Position numbers and translations under genes: made by a program
Shown here: positions 27,971-38,531 of the stretch, one piece after another
How positions within the stretch are numbered: the first letter of the stretch is position 1
How the letters are laid out: every line of letters starts with the position of its first letter
Notes under the pieces: model-generated
Databases searched by the model: none
What the model saw: only the letters and a program-made list of their open reading frames with translations
What the model was told of the DNA's origin: nothing
DNA from: Emiliania huxleyi CCMP1516
Lineage: Eukaryota; Haptophyta; Isochrysidales; Noelaerhabdaceae
DNA: 64,000 nucleotides
Reading direction: 5' to 3'
Assembly: GCF_000372725.1 (NCBI RefSeq)
Contig: NW_005199975.1
Span: forward strand, 70,461 to 134,460

Positions 27971-30900
27971 ATGCAGGCCGACGCGCTGCCGGGCCTGGCT
28001 GTCACGCTCCTGCTGCTGCTGCTGCCAGTCCTGCTCCGCCTCTTCCGATGGCTGATCGCGTACCTGGACGGCTTGCGCCGCGGCGGCTCGTTGGACGACG
28101 ACGACCTGCTGCCTGCGTTCGACTACCAGGTGGCGGGTCACATGGGCCTCTCCAACGAGGGCGGCTCGCTCCTCGTCCCCGAGCCGGGCAGGATCGCCAA
28201 GCCGGTCGGTCTCGGCTACTTTGCGGGCGAGGACCGCTTCTACCAGACGCTGCGCGACACTCCCGAGCTCGCGGCCTTCTGCCCCGCGTTCTACGGGCAC
28301 CGCTCGATCCGCGGGCGCCGCTTCGTCGTGCTGGAGGACCTGACGCACGGCATGCGCGAGCCGTGCATCGTCGACATCAAGCTCGGCACCACCACCGTCG
28401 CGCCAGAGGTATTAGTTAGCATTAGCTCGGCACCACCACCGTCGCGCCAGAGGTATTAGTTAGCATTAGCTCGGCACCAGAGGTATTAGTTAGCATTAGC
28501 TCGGCACCACCACCGTCGCGCCAGAGGTATTAGTTAGCATTAGCTCGGCACCACCACCGTCGCGCCAGAGGTATTAGCATTAGCTCGGCACCACCACCGT
28601 CGCGCTTGAGGTATTAGCATTAGCTCGGCACCACCACCGTCGGAGGTATAGTAGTAGTATTAGCTCGGCAAAACCACCGTCGCGCCCGAGGCCTGGTCGA
28701 GGTATTGGTATGATGATTGTTGTGGTAGTAATCTTCTCCGGTTTCTTGCTGCTAGGCGGCCTGGTCGAAGCGCATCACGCACCTCGCCAAGGACCGGGAG
28801 ACCACCACGCGCTCGCTGGGCGTGCGGCTAATCGGCGCGATGCACACAGGCGTCGCGGCGGCGGACGGCGGCTCGAGCTCGGCTGTGAACAGCGTCTCTT
28901 CACACCTCTGGCTGTGAACAGGCGCGGGGGCGGACGGAGGGCCGCGGCTCAAGCTCGGCGAGCCGTGGGGGCAAGGCGATCCGCCTCGTGTATGAGTTGA
29001 TTAATCAATACGACTTCATTGTAGGCAAGCCGTGGGGCAAGGCGATCCGCCCGGGAGGGCTCACTGCGGCGCTGCGGTCCTCTTCTTCTGCCGACGAGGG
29101 CGCCACAATAGGTCAGAAGCATGGCGCAACTAGCGGCTGAGAGTCATAGGTCGGTCTTCTCCAACGAGGGGCGGCTGTGCCGCCGCGCACTGCGACACTA
29201 CGTGCTCTGTCTCGACAAGCTGCTGAGGGAGCTGCAGCCCGCCTCCTCGCTGGCAGCTGTGAGCGGCGTCTCTTCACACCTCTGGCCGTGAACAGGTGCT
29301 GCAGTCCGCTCCTCGCTGGCAGCTGTGAGCGGCGTCTCTTCACAGCTCTGGCCGTGAACAGGTGCTGCAGTCCGCTCCTCGCTGGCAGCTGTGAGCGGCG
29401 TCTCTTCACACCTCTGGCCGTGAACAGGTGCTGCAGTCCGCTCCTCGCTGGCAGCTGTGAGCGGCGTCTCTTCACACCTCTGGCCGTGAACAGGTGCTGC
29501 AGTCCGCTCCTCGCTGGCAGCTGTGAGCGGCGTCTCTTCACACCTCTGGCCGTGAACAGGTGCTGCAGTCCGCTCCTCGCTGGCAGCTGTGAGCGGCGTC
29601 TCTTCACAGCTCTGGCCGTGAACAGGTGCTGCAGTCCGCTCCTCGATGGCAGCTGTGAGCGGCGTCTCTTCACAGCTCTGGCCGTGAACAGGTGCTGCAG
29701 TCCGCTCCTCGCTGGCAGCTGTGAGCGGCGTCTCTTCACACCTCTGGCCGTGAACAGGTGCTGCAGTCCGCTCCTCGCTGGCAGCTGTGAGCGGCGTCTC
29801 TTCACACCTCTGGCCGTGAACAGGTGCTGCAGTCCGCTCCTCGCTGGCAGCTGTGAGCGGCGTCTCTTCACACCTCTGGCCGTGAACAGGTGCTGCAGTC
29901 CGCTCCTCGCTGGCAGCTAGTCTCCTCCTCCCTCCTCTTCACAGCTCTGGCCGTGAACAGGTGCTGCAGTCCGCTCCTCGATGGCAGCTGTGAGCGGCGT
30001 CTCTTCACACCTCTGGCCGTGAACAGGTGCTGCAGTCCGCTCCTCGCTGGCAGCTCGTCTCCTCCTCCCTCCTCTTCGTCTTCGAGCCGGAGTTCGAGGC
30101 CTCCCCCCCCCCACCCCAGCCCCCCCCCGCCTCCCTCCTCCCTCCTCCCGGCAGCTGTAAGCATCGCCTCTTCACACCTCTGGCCGTGACACGGCCTCCT
30201 CCTCCCCCGCCTCCCCTGCACGGCCGAGGGCTCTCGCCGGCGCCCCGCCGCCGCCGCTCGCCCGCAAAGGCACAAGCGCCGGCGGCCGATCCCCCCCCCG
30301 CGGATCTCCTCCCCTTATTAATAAAATAATAATGGTAATCATAATAATAATAGGCGGCCGATCCCCTCCCCGCGGATCCCCTCCCCGCGGCTCCTCTCGC
30401 CCGATCGCCACCGCCTCCGACACCCGCAACCGCGACCCGGCGCGCCCCTTCTCCGCCGCCGCCGCCTCCGCCTCCGCCCTTCCCGCCGCCGCCGCCTCCG
30501 CCGCCTCCGCCTCTGCCGCCTCCGCCCAGCGCGCTGTCTCCGCCGCCGCCGCCGCCACCGCCGCCTCCGCCGCCTCCGCCGGCGCTCGCGCAGCCGCCGC
30601 CGACTCGGGCTGTTCTGATTCTTGCGCTGGCGGCGCCGGCAGCAGTGGCAGCGGCAGCGGCGGCGGTGGCGGCGCTGTGGGCGGCGGCGGCGCTGCCGGC
30701 GGGGGCGGGGGCGGCTCTGCGGGGCGGGCTGAGGCTCGGTCGCCGCGGCTTCCGCAAGTGCGGATGAGCGACTCCGCGCGCTCGCAGACGCTGGTGGATG
30801 ATCAACGGTGATTGATTGTGACTGCTCGTCAGGTGCGGATGATCGACTTCGCGCACTCGTACGAGCTGCGGCACGCGTCGCTCGACCAGGGCGTCCGCTA

Positions 30901-32624
30901 TTCAGAGATAGCGATGTAGAGATAGCTATCCAGGGCGCACTGAGGGAAAGACGAATTGACTAGTCACTCATTAACACTGATTGGCTGTTAATTAGGCTTA
31001 CCTCCACGGGAAATACGAAGACTCATCACCAGCTAACACTAGCTGACTGTTACTTAGGCTACCTCCACGGGCTGCGCGTGCTGCGCCACCAGCTGCAGGC
31101 GCTGCTGCGGGCGGAGACGTCGCTATGCACCTCCTCCGCCGCAATCTCGCCCGTCACGTCCGCCGCAGAGCTCTCCTCCCTCCGCACTGACGCCCCTCCC
31201 TCCGCCTCCGCCTCCGCCGCCTCGCCAACCGCCGCCGCCGCCGCCTCCGCCGCCGCCGCCGCCGTCTCCGCCGCCGGCCGCCCTTTCCCTTCCGGGGGGA
31301 GGGGGCGGGTGCCGCCGAGCTCGAGCGGCGGCGCTTTTGGCGCGGAGTGCTCCTGCTTCAAGGCGGGATTCGGCTCAGAGTGCTCTGGCATCGACTCCTC
31401 CACCGACAACGCCGACGGCTTCGACGAGACTGGCGCCGACGCTGACTCGGACGCCACCGACGTCGGCACAGTCGTCGACGAGAGCGTCCATTCCCTCGGC
31501 TCTCGGATCGCCGCCGCGCACGCGCGGCTCGCTGCCGGCGCTGCGGAGGGGTGGATCAAGCTGCACGAGGACGGGGTAGTCCACGAGTCAGCGGGTGAAT
31601 GAGCGTTACTCGCCACTCATGTGTAGGTGGATCAAGCTGCACGAGGACGAGTTCTACGAGGGCGTCGCCTACACCGAGCTCGCGCCCTGGCTAATTAACA
31701 CTAATTATTCTGATTCACACTTAATTAGGCGTCGCCTACACCGAGCTCGCGCCCTGGCTGCCCGAGTGGCGCGGCGTCTCGAACGCCCTCGTCGACGAGG
31801 CCTCGGCGGAGCCGGTGCTGCGCGGTCTTCCGTCGGGCCTCGCCAGGCACCCTGCCGCCGCCTCGGCCGCCGCCGCAGCGCCGCCCTCCGCGCCGCCCGC
31901 CGCGCCGCGCGCAGAGAGCGGGGGCTGCCCCCCGCCTCCTCCGCCGCCGCTGCAAGCGTGCCAGCGCGCCGTCGAGCTGGTCGTGGCGGAGGCGGGGGGC
32001 AGGGAGCTGAGGAAGCGCGTCTCCCTCCGCTGCCGCTCGACCGACCTGCGGAGCCCGGTGGTGCTGGCGTTCCGCGTCGCGGACGGGCGCGACGTCGTGC
32101 CGCGCCACCAGGTCCGCTTCGCGGGCTGCACGGCGCCGGGCGCGGCGCCGGTCGGGGACGATTTGCTCTCCAACTCAGAGGCGCTCGCCGCGCTGCTGCT
32201 CGGGCCTTTCCTCTTCGCGGCGCCGCCCGCGGCACGGCCGGCGGCGCTCGAGGCGTTTGCGGCGAAAGTCGACGAGCTCGCGCAGGCGCTGCGCAAGGGC
32301 TACTACGTCCAATTCGAGGCGGCCGCCCTCCTCCTCTGCTACGAGCCCCCGCCGGGGGAGGCTGGCGAGGCCGCCGCCTCGCCTGGCGCCTCGCCCGCCG
32401 CCGCCGACCCGCCCGCCGCCTCGCCGCCGCCGCCGCCGCCGCAACGCGCTTCGGCGCGAGCAGCGCATGGCGGAGGCAGCGGCGGAGTGCCGCCGCTGCT
32501 GGTTTGCCTCGCCAACGTCGAGAAGCCGGGCATGACACGCGCCAAGGCGTGCCACGCTGGCTTCCTCGCCGCCATCGAGCGGTTCGCGGCGGAGGTGCGC
32601 GCCGTGGCGCGCGTGCCGCCGTGA
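27971..32624 (+). CDS. Inositol polyphosphate kinase (IPK family) with N-terminal membrane helix and long C-terminal extension
   Basis: From the ATG at 27971 the protein starts with a hydrophobic helix (AVTLLLLLLPVLLRLFRWLIAYL), unusual for this soluble family. IPK motifs follow in order: GHxGLSNE and FCPAFYGH; EDLTxxxREPCIVDIKLGT (the PxxxDxKxG inositol-binding signature); SLGVRLIGAMHTG; KPWGKAIRP; LVSSSLLFVFEPE (SSLL); and VRMIDFAHS (metal-binding DFA) with YLHGLRVL. The family phosphorylates inositol phosphates with ATP. After the catalytic domain come low-complexity Ala/Asp segments and a further ~330 residues from 31627 that may be a second, degenerate copy of the fold. Many introns carry duplicated exon ends. 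The stop is at 32622-32624. No other IPK gene is in the window. Confidence 0.85.
28383..28690 (+). repeat. Seven 33-44 bp exon-end plus GTATTAGTTAGCATTAG units
   Basis: The exon end coding for the kinase motif DIKLGTTTVAPE (CTCGGCACCACCACCGTCG) is repeated about seven times, each followed by GAGGTATTAGTTAGCATTAG. The real exon ends at 28408 with a GT donor, and the next exon starts at 28755. Unit length drifts from 44 bases by small deletions. Confidence 0.85.
29250..30040 (+). repeat. About twelve 66-bp exon-copy plus GTGAGCGG...GTGAACAG units
   Basis: Each unit has 29 bases of exon copy (GTGCTGCAGTCCGCTCCTCG...) and a 37-base filler that starts GTGAGCGGCG and ends CCGTGAACAG. The last copy runs on into the SSLLFVFE exon. 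The period of 66 keeps the frame open through the whole array on both strands. One unit near 29930-29950 already contains the CTCCTCCTCCCTCCTC of the true exon. Confidence 0.9.
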
Positions 32625-32958
32625 GCCGAGGCCGTGTGTAGATTTGGCGATCTCGCCGCGGCACGGTTGGAGGGTGGAGCTCGGCGAGACGCGGAGGGAT
32701 AAAATAGAGAACTTCGAGCATCCCCTCTCTGTGTGCATCCCGCTGACAATTACTCTACCTGTGGCTCCGCGGGGCTGCTCTAGCAACCTCTGTGTCACCC
32801 GGAATCCATACTGTCACTCCAAATCCATAAAGTATCTCGTTGGCGCAGCGCATTTGCAGCGCAATTGCTGCAAACGATAGTGCAAGCTCAATTGTTTTGA
32901 CGCACGGTGCTTCACCGGGCACCGGGGGCCCCCGCGACCGACGTGTAACCGCCGATCC

Positions 32959-33825
32959 ATGGCACGCGTAGCTATGACAGGGACCGCGGCCGCGGACCCG
33001 GTGGCGGACGGGGCTGGTGCGCAAGCGCCGGCCACCGTCATGCCGCCGGGGATGCGCAGCGGACGCTGGAATGGCTCCGATCGCGTGCAACTGGAGGACG
33101 CGGTGATGGTCGCAAGGATCGCAGGTGCGTCGCAGGTCAGGCTGATAAGGCCTGGCTACGCGACCATCGAGATCGACCTGAAGCACGAGAAGGCCGCGGG
33201 CGACCGCGCGTCGGTGCAGGCGGCGGAGCGCTCGTACGTCGAGCGCACCGCGCCAAAGAAGAAGGAGCTCACCAAGGAGCAGCTCGCGGCTCGGGCCGCG
33301 GCACGCAAGGCCAAGAAGGCCCGGCAGAAGGCGCGCCGGGCGAAGGAGGCTGGCGAGCGCGCCGCGAGCGAGGCCGAGCGCGCGGAGGCCCCGCGGGCGC
33401 AGCTGCGCGAGAACATCCAGTACGTGATGGCCGGGCTGCGGACTGCAGCTGCGCAGACGCGCAGCCAGGCCGGGTCCAAAATAGAGGTCGAATATTCGCT
33501 GCCCCCGGAGAGGGACGACGGATATCGGCGCGGCCCCAGCAAGGTGTACGCCAAGGTTCCCCAGGGGACCGTGGCGACGACCGTCGCCTCGGACTGGCTC
33601 GCAACCGAGCTGGCCGAGTATGGAGAGATAGATGCGGCATGCCGCGACAGATTCGTCATGCACCTGATGACGGCCGCCGGCGCCTCGGCGCCGGCCGACG
33701 CCGTGTTCAGGTTCACAGCCGGCGAGGCGATGCAGACCTCTCGCCCGATCTCCGCGTCGGGCGAGGACGACGACGAGGACACCGGCTCCGAGGAGTATTC
33801 CGACGACAGGGCGTCCGACCGCTAG
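32959..33825 (+). CDS. Intact single-exon ORF, 288 codons, unknown protein
   Basis: Open from the ATG at 32959 to the stop at 33823-33825, without the repeat-filled introns of neighbouring genes. Layout: Ala/Gly-rich N-terminus; a compact stretch around residues 45-75 (VMVARIAGASQVRLIRPGYA); a highly charged Lys/Arg/Ala/Glu helix (PKKKELTKEQLAARAAARKA and onward, about residues 97-135, coiled-coil-like); a second compact part (SKVYAKVPQGTVATTVASDW); and an acidic tail (GEDDDEDTGSEEYSDD). No signal peptide or membrane helix. I do not recognise it. It lies between direct repeats, so it could be the cargo or structural gene of an element; basic and acidic blocks would fit a nucleic-acid-binding protein. 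Confidence 0.6.
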   Translation: MARVAMTGTAAADPVADGAGAQAPATVMPPGMRSGRWNGSDRVQLEDAVMVARIAGASQVRLIRPGYATIEIDLKHEKAAGDRASVQAAERSYVERTAPKKKELTKEQLAARAAARKAKKARQKARRAKEAGERAASEAERAEAPRAQLRENIQYVMAGLRTAAAQTRSQAGSKIEVEYSLPPERDDGYRRGPSKVYAKVPQGTVATTVASDWLATELAEYGEIDAACRDRFVMHLMTAAGASAPADAVFRFTAGEAMQTSRPISASGEDDDEDTGSEEYSDDRASDR

Positions 33826-34035
33826 CTGGCTTCAACCATATCTTACCCTTTCTGCCCCCCCCTCCTCCGACCCCCCAGGCTAGATGGAGTAGTCAGATGT
33901 AGATTCTGCCCCACACAGCCCCTTACCCCTTCACCCTCGCCTCGCTGCTTGGTGTTTCTGAACACGTAGTCGTCCACGCTGTGGGGGTTGTGTGTGGGTC
34001 CTGTGTCTGGGAGGGAGGGAGTGGGGTGCAGGTTG

Positions 34036-34177
34036 CTCACCCACGGCACCGGGCCGGTGCTTGCACTTTGAATGCCGTGGGGCTCCTGCCCGTGTCCGGG
34101 CGTGGAGATGCGAGGGTCGCCCCCCCTTGCCCCACCACTATGTGTGTGTGGAGACGTTTACCTTACCTTACCTTACG
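34036..34177 (+). mobile_element. SINE-like dispersed repeat, copy B
   Basis: Same landmarks as the copy at 24959; ends in TTTACCTTACCTTACCTTAC. It also shares CTGCCCGTGTCCGGGCGTGGAGATGC with the copy at 57459 rather than with copy A, suggesting subfamilies. Confidence 0.7.
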
Positions 34178-34619
34178 GCCCCCGCGCCACCCCACCAGAG
34201 TGCAGAGACTCCAAAGCCATAAAGTATCGTTGGCAGCGCATTTGCAGCGCAATTTGCTGCAAACGATAGTACACTCAATTGTTTTGACCAGTGCTCACCC
34301 CAAGGCTGCAGAGAAGGCTGTAGAAAGGAATCAGCCGCGGCCGTCTGTTCAGGTATATCCTTCAATGGCAAAACTCGTCGTATCAGCCGGCGGTTAGGCC
34401 AAGTCCGCCCCGCTGCTGCCGTCGAGCAAGGCCAAGTCCGCCGGTCTGCCCATGGCTTAGGACAAGGTTGGCGCGCAAAGGAGGTTCGATTTCTGTTTTC
34501 GCCACTACTCGTAGATCATTCGTTCCTCCACTACCGCTTTTCGTGTCTTTATGCGTGTTAGCTGCTGTTGTCACCAGAGGAGTGACAGCGTCTCTTCACA
34601 CCTGCTTTGTTGGGCCCGG

Positions 34620-35412
34620 AAACAGACGCGGCCCGCAGCTGGCGCCAGGCTGGCGCCAGAGCGCGCGCGCGCGGACCTGCTGCGGGGGTTGTCTGAGGTG
34701 AGCTCCTCCATGGATCAGGAACTCCAGCGGCGAGGTCATGACTGCTGGTCTAGAACGTGAGACGGCGCGCACGGTGCAGCGGCGGTGAGGCGCGCTGCCG
34801 ACTGATCCGAGCGGCGAAAAAAGAAATCGACGGGCAACCGGGGCGCAGAGAGGTCGGGACTCGCTTTGGAGTGGCGAAAAACAAAACTGCTTCGGCAGAG
34901 GGGGTGCCAGCCGCGGAGTACACGTCCGGACTCGCTTGGCGCGCCAGCCAACGGACGGCGGTGACAACAAGCAGCTAACAAGCAAAAGGAGCGAAAAGTG
35001 CTGGTGTATGAAAAAATGATCCAGTGGCTGAGGCCTGAAGAGCACATTGATTGCATAAAAATGTTCGACTTGTACTTGACTTCCCTTCAAGAACAAGATC
35101 CAACTTTTCTCCCTCTCGGGGACCTGCACCTCCCGTCACGACGTGTCACGAAAGAGACCAACGAGATGTACGATGGACCCTCCGAGAGCTCTGGTCATGA
35201 GGCGACCCCTCGACACCGGTGACCCTGACGTTGAGAGAGAGGTGAGAAACAGGCTCTAAGAAGGCACGCGAATCTTGGGTTGCCAGACTTGGGTGCGCAC
35301 CTCATCACCTCACCTCTACTTATCTGAGGTAAGGATCCGTATAAATGTTGAATATATTGCTCCAATACTTAGAGAAGCGATCAATATCAATGATTATGAT
35401 GTAACATACTTG
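34620..35412 (-). repeat. Left arm of a large diverged inverted duplication
   Basis: Read in reverse complement, blocks here match 37040-38625 in the same order: GGATCCGTATAAATGTTGA (near 35333) with CGGATCC at 37333; CCGAGAGCTCTGGTC (35180) with 37631; TCTCCCTCTCGG...ACCTGCAC (35107) with 37830; GGAGCGAAAAGTGCTGGTG (34988) with 37970; and the PP2A promoter and first exon (34690-34980) with 38041-38600. The interval between arms is 35413-37039. Confidence 0.7.
34690..34760 (-). pseudogene. Copied first exon of the PP2A scaffold gene
   Basis: The minus strand repeats the PP2A start (MTSPLEFL) but then differs by an indel (ATCCATGGAGGAG for ATGGAGGAG), which breaks the frame before PQQVRARALW. 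No later PP2A exon follows. With the upstream region it is a promoter-plus-first-exon duplicate and should be non-functional. Confidence 0.75.
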
Positions 35413-37039
35413 ACCCCCCCCCCCCTGGCGCCTTGTGTTTTTCGTGGCAGAGCTGCGAGATCTCAGCCCGCATTCCTCCGCTCAGCGCCGGCCGCCCATG
35501 CGCTCCCGGGGCCGCCCGACGGCGCGGGCCTCTTGCCGATGGACCCAGCCGAGGTGCCGAACCAGTTGGACCCGCGCTGACGCGCTGCGCGCGACCACCA
35601 GCCAGCTTTTCAGCGCGGTCGAGGACGGTGTGTCGAGAGAGTCGACAGTCCAAACAGTTGTCGCGTTTTTTGCCTCTTTTTGAGCGTTGCTGCTGCAGAC
35701 CCTGCCCACCAGTGATACGAGACGCACCGGATCCAACCCTGGCAGCGCTTGACCGTCTCCCCGGTGGCCGCCCACAGGTGGCTGATCGAAGCGCCACTCA
35801 TCGCTGCTTTCGCGCGCCTGGCTCTCAGAGGGCTCCTGCGGCTCTCCCTCGTCGCGTGACCGCCGCCGACATCATGTGCTCGGTCGTCCCCGCCGGCGCG
35901 GAGCTGCGCCACGTCGAATTCTTCGGTGGCTCGACCGCCGGCGCGCCCACCCTCGCCTCCTGCGCGCCTCACACCCAGTATTCTCCTCGCGCGCGGCCGA
36001 CAAAGTAGGCACACGACCACCTCTCTCTCAGTCACCCCCCCCCACGATGCACAGCCCGTCCACTCTCGCCGGCAAGGCGCACGGAACGCCCAATTTGGGC
36101 TGGAAATGCCGCCGCCACGGGTTGGTGGCGCCCTCGGCAGCGGGGCAGCGCCACGCCGCGCAAACTTGCGCGACAAACTTGCGACCTCTGTCCCTCGTAT
36201 TCACCCCAGATTTTGCCCTATCCAGGCTCACCCGGTACCGCGAGCGGCGAGCCGCGCCAAGTTTGCTCCATTTCCGACAAGTTCATCCCGCCCGAAGGCC
36301 GATCTTCGGCCGCCTGGAGGCCCAGGACGGGGCTCGGGACCGGCCAGGTGTGGATTCTCCACGGCGCTGCGGTGTATCTGCGCGCCCATGGCGCGTTCAG
36401 GGGTGTGCCTGAGGCGTGTTGACTGCGGGGCGCCGCGATAGCGCGGCGCCGACGATTGTGTCAGCTCACTGTCACACCGTCGACACGGTCACAGTGTGTG
36501 TGCAGTGCGTCCACGGTCCACTCCGGCGACCGTGACGCCGCCGGTGCTCGCCTATACCGGCTAGTGTGGAGCTCTCAGTGTGGTTGCGTGTTGTACTAGT
36601 GATGCTGCACTAGGCGGCCCGTTTTTAGCAAAAACCAGATACCACATCGCGTGTGGTTGTCGAAAAACCGCATCTTCGCCCGTCTGGGACCTCTTCGTAC
36701 GGCTCCAAAAACGGCTCCTTAACGACGGCTACGCGGCCCGGCGGTCGATCTGCGCCTTCTCAGCGGTGGAGGGGATGTGGGCGGTACGTGCGTACCGCGT
36801 GGTGTTGCGACGGTTTGACGAGTGCGACTCCCAGCGTCGACTTTTCGACCCCACGGAGCCTCTGCTGCTCCGGGGGGGGGGGTCTGCAGACCACCCGGCC
36901 GAACTTCAGAGTGGCGGTGGTCCTCAAATACCGCTCAAACGCCCACGATGCTGTGGAGGGGACATATGCTGATGATCCTGGCCCGATTGGTTCGCTCAGA
37001 AAGCTTCTGGGCGGTCGTTAAGGTTCGCTCCCCGCACAC
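35413..37039. other. Centre of the inverted duplication; no gene assigned
   Basis: Only short frames. Homopolymer C at 35415-35426 and G at 36876-36885. Some stretches (35.43-35.7, 35.87-36.4 kb) are exon-like in composition, but none gives a recognisable protein. Confidence 0.4.
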
Positions 37040-38189
37040 CGGCCCGGAAGTATGTTACATCATAATGTATATTGCAATACTTAGAGGAGAGCCTGGGCTG
37101 GTCAGGACCGTCAGGTTGGACTCAACATATAAATCGCATAAAAATCGCTTTGAACTCGTGATTTTTTCGATATTCAGCCCACATCTAGGCGATGTTTGGG
37201 ACAAATGTCGACATTTGGTGCTCTTGGAGGTTAAAATCAGCGATCAATATGTCAATATATTGTCAATACTTAGAGATGAGGCTGACAATACTCAATATCA
37301 ATACTTAGAGGGGCGAGAATCAACATTTATACGGATCCTTAATCTGAGGGGACCACCCGGGACCTTTCTCTATCACCGCCGTGAGGACCTCTCAGAAAGC
37401 CGTGCAAACGAGGTGGTGGTGGTGGTGGTGGGGGGGGGGGGGGTCAGACAGCATCGAAGGATCCTTCAGAGAAGCTGTCCCAAGTTGTGAGAACTCACCC
37501 TGCACCTGGCCGCCATTAAGGTCCCTCGGGCCAGTGTCACCAGCCTTTTGTGAACGGCGGGCGGTTGCGGGGTGAGTTTGTGTGTGTGAACGGCGGCACA
37601 ACTTGGGACAGCTCCTCTGAAGGACCGATGCCGACCAGAGCTCTCGGAACTCGGAGGTCCTCACACGTTTGAGTCCTCAAAGCGAGGTCCTCACACAGCG
37701 AGGTCCTCACACGGCTCACGGGTCACACAGCTCTGAAGCAAAGGCGCCGCGCATGCTCAATTTGCGCATGCCAGCCCCTCGAAAGAGGCAGCTCTAGAAT
37801 GTCGGTTCATCACAAATCTCGTTCCACGTGCAGGTCCGAGAGGGAGAAATTTAGGGATGCACGGTTTGGAGTTTGAAGCAAAACACATCGATTATAGAGC
37901 AGTTGAAGAGATCAATTTATTAGTGCGAGTGGAATATTTTGCAGAGAGGACCTCATGGATCATTTTTTTATACACCAGCACTTTTCGCTCCTTTATAAAA
38001 TGGAGATTTTAATAAAATGAACTCGGGGGCACGGGACGCGGCTTTTCGCTCCTTTTGCTTGTTAGCTGCTTGTTGTCACCGCCGTCCGTTGGCTGGCGCG
38101 CCAAGCGAGTCCGGACGTGTACTCCGCGGCTGGCACCCCCTCTGCCGAAGCAGTTTTGTTTTTCGCCACTCCAAAGCGAGTCCCGACCT

Positions 38190-38417
38190 AAAAGAAAGAA
38201 AAGAAAGAAAACACACAACCCAAGGGAGGGATGGGAGAACGGCACGCCGCCACCACACAGGGATTTTAAGGAGAGGAGGGTGTGATGCGCTAGCCGTCGC
38301 CCACCCTGGGGGGTCTGCCTCCTCGTATCTCTTTTCGCAGTCTCTCGCCGCTTCTCGCTGCAACCTTCACGCCACCTCGCGGCTGTCCCACTCTCGTCGT
38401 TCTCTCCCTTGTCACTT
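38190..38417 (+). mobile_element. 228-bp insertion in the PP2A 5' region, with empty site preserved
   Basis: The left arm of the inverted duplication (near 34850) reads straight through CGACCTCTCTGCGCC, whereas here the sequence is CGACCT, 228 bases, then CCTCTCTGCGCC. This implies insertion with a CCT target duplication. The insert starts AAAAGAAAGAAAAG and ends CCCTTGTCACTT. A reverse-complement relative lies at 49166-49387, and a partial one at about 42700-42780. No coding capacity; the class is unknown. Confidence 0.75.
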
Positions 38418-38440
38418 CCTCTCTGCGCCCCGGTTATCCG

Positions 38441-38531
38441 TCGATTTCTTTTTTCGCCGCTCGGATCAGTCGGCAGCGCGCCTCACCGCCGCTGCACCGT
38501 GCGCGCCGTCTCACGTTCTAGACCAGCAGTC
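38441..38531 (+). promoter_or_regulatory. PP2A 5' flank with GATTTCTTTTTTCGCC element
   Basis: A T-run element followed by CGCCGC lies at about 38444-38462, about 70-90 bases before the ATG at 38532. It is conserved in the inverted copy at 34812-34830 and matches the elements before other genes in the window. Confidence 0.45.

Larger units (their letters stand above)
32817..34291. mobile_element. Segment bounded by ~85-bp imperfect direct repeats
   Basis: 32817-32904 and 34209-34291 share CTCCAAA-CCATAAAGTAT, GCGCATTTGCAGCGCAATT, GCTGCAAACGATAGT and CTCAATTGTTTTGAC in the same orientation, differing by small indels. Each repeat contains an inverted repeat (ATCGTTGGCAGC / GCTGCAAACGAT). Between them lie one intact ORF and one SINE-like copy. 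It could be a small mobile unit or a segmental duplication scar. Confidence 0.5.

Noticed and set aside
29113-29920. Long repeated-peptide ORFs on both strands across the 66-bp array
   Set aside because: Open only because the period is a multiple of three; the kinase exons on either side show the array to be intronic.
29250-30040. CRISPR-like array of regular repeats
   Set aside because: Period is a uniform 66 with identical 'spacers'; it is an exon-copy and filler array inside a eukaryotic kinase gene.
32817-34291. LTR retrotransposon
   Set aside because: Direct repeats are only ~85 bp, do not start TG or end CA, and there is no reverse transcriptase or integrase.
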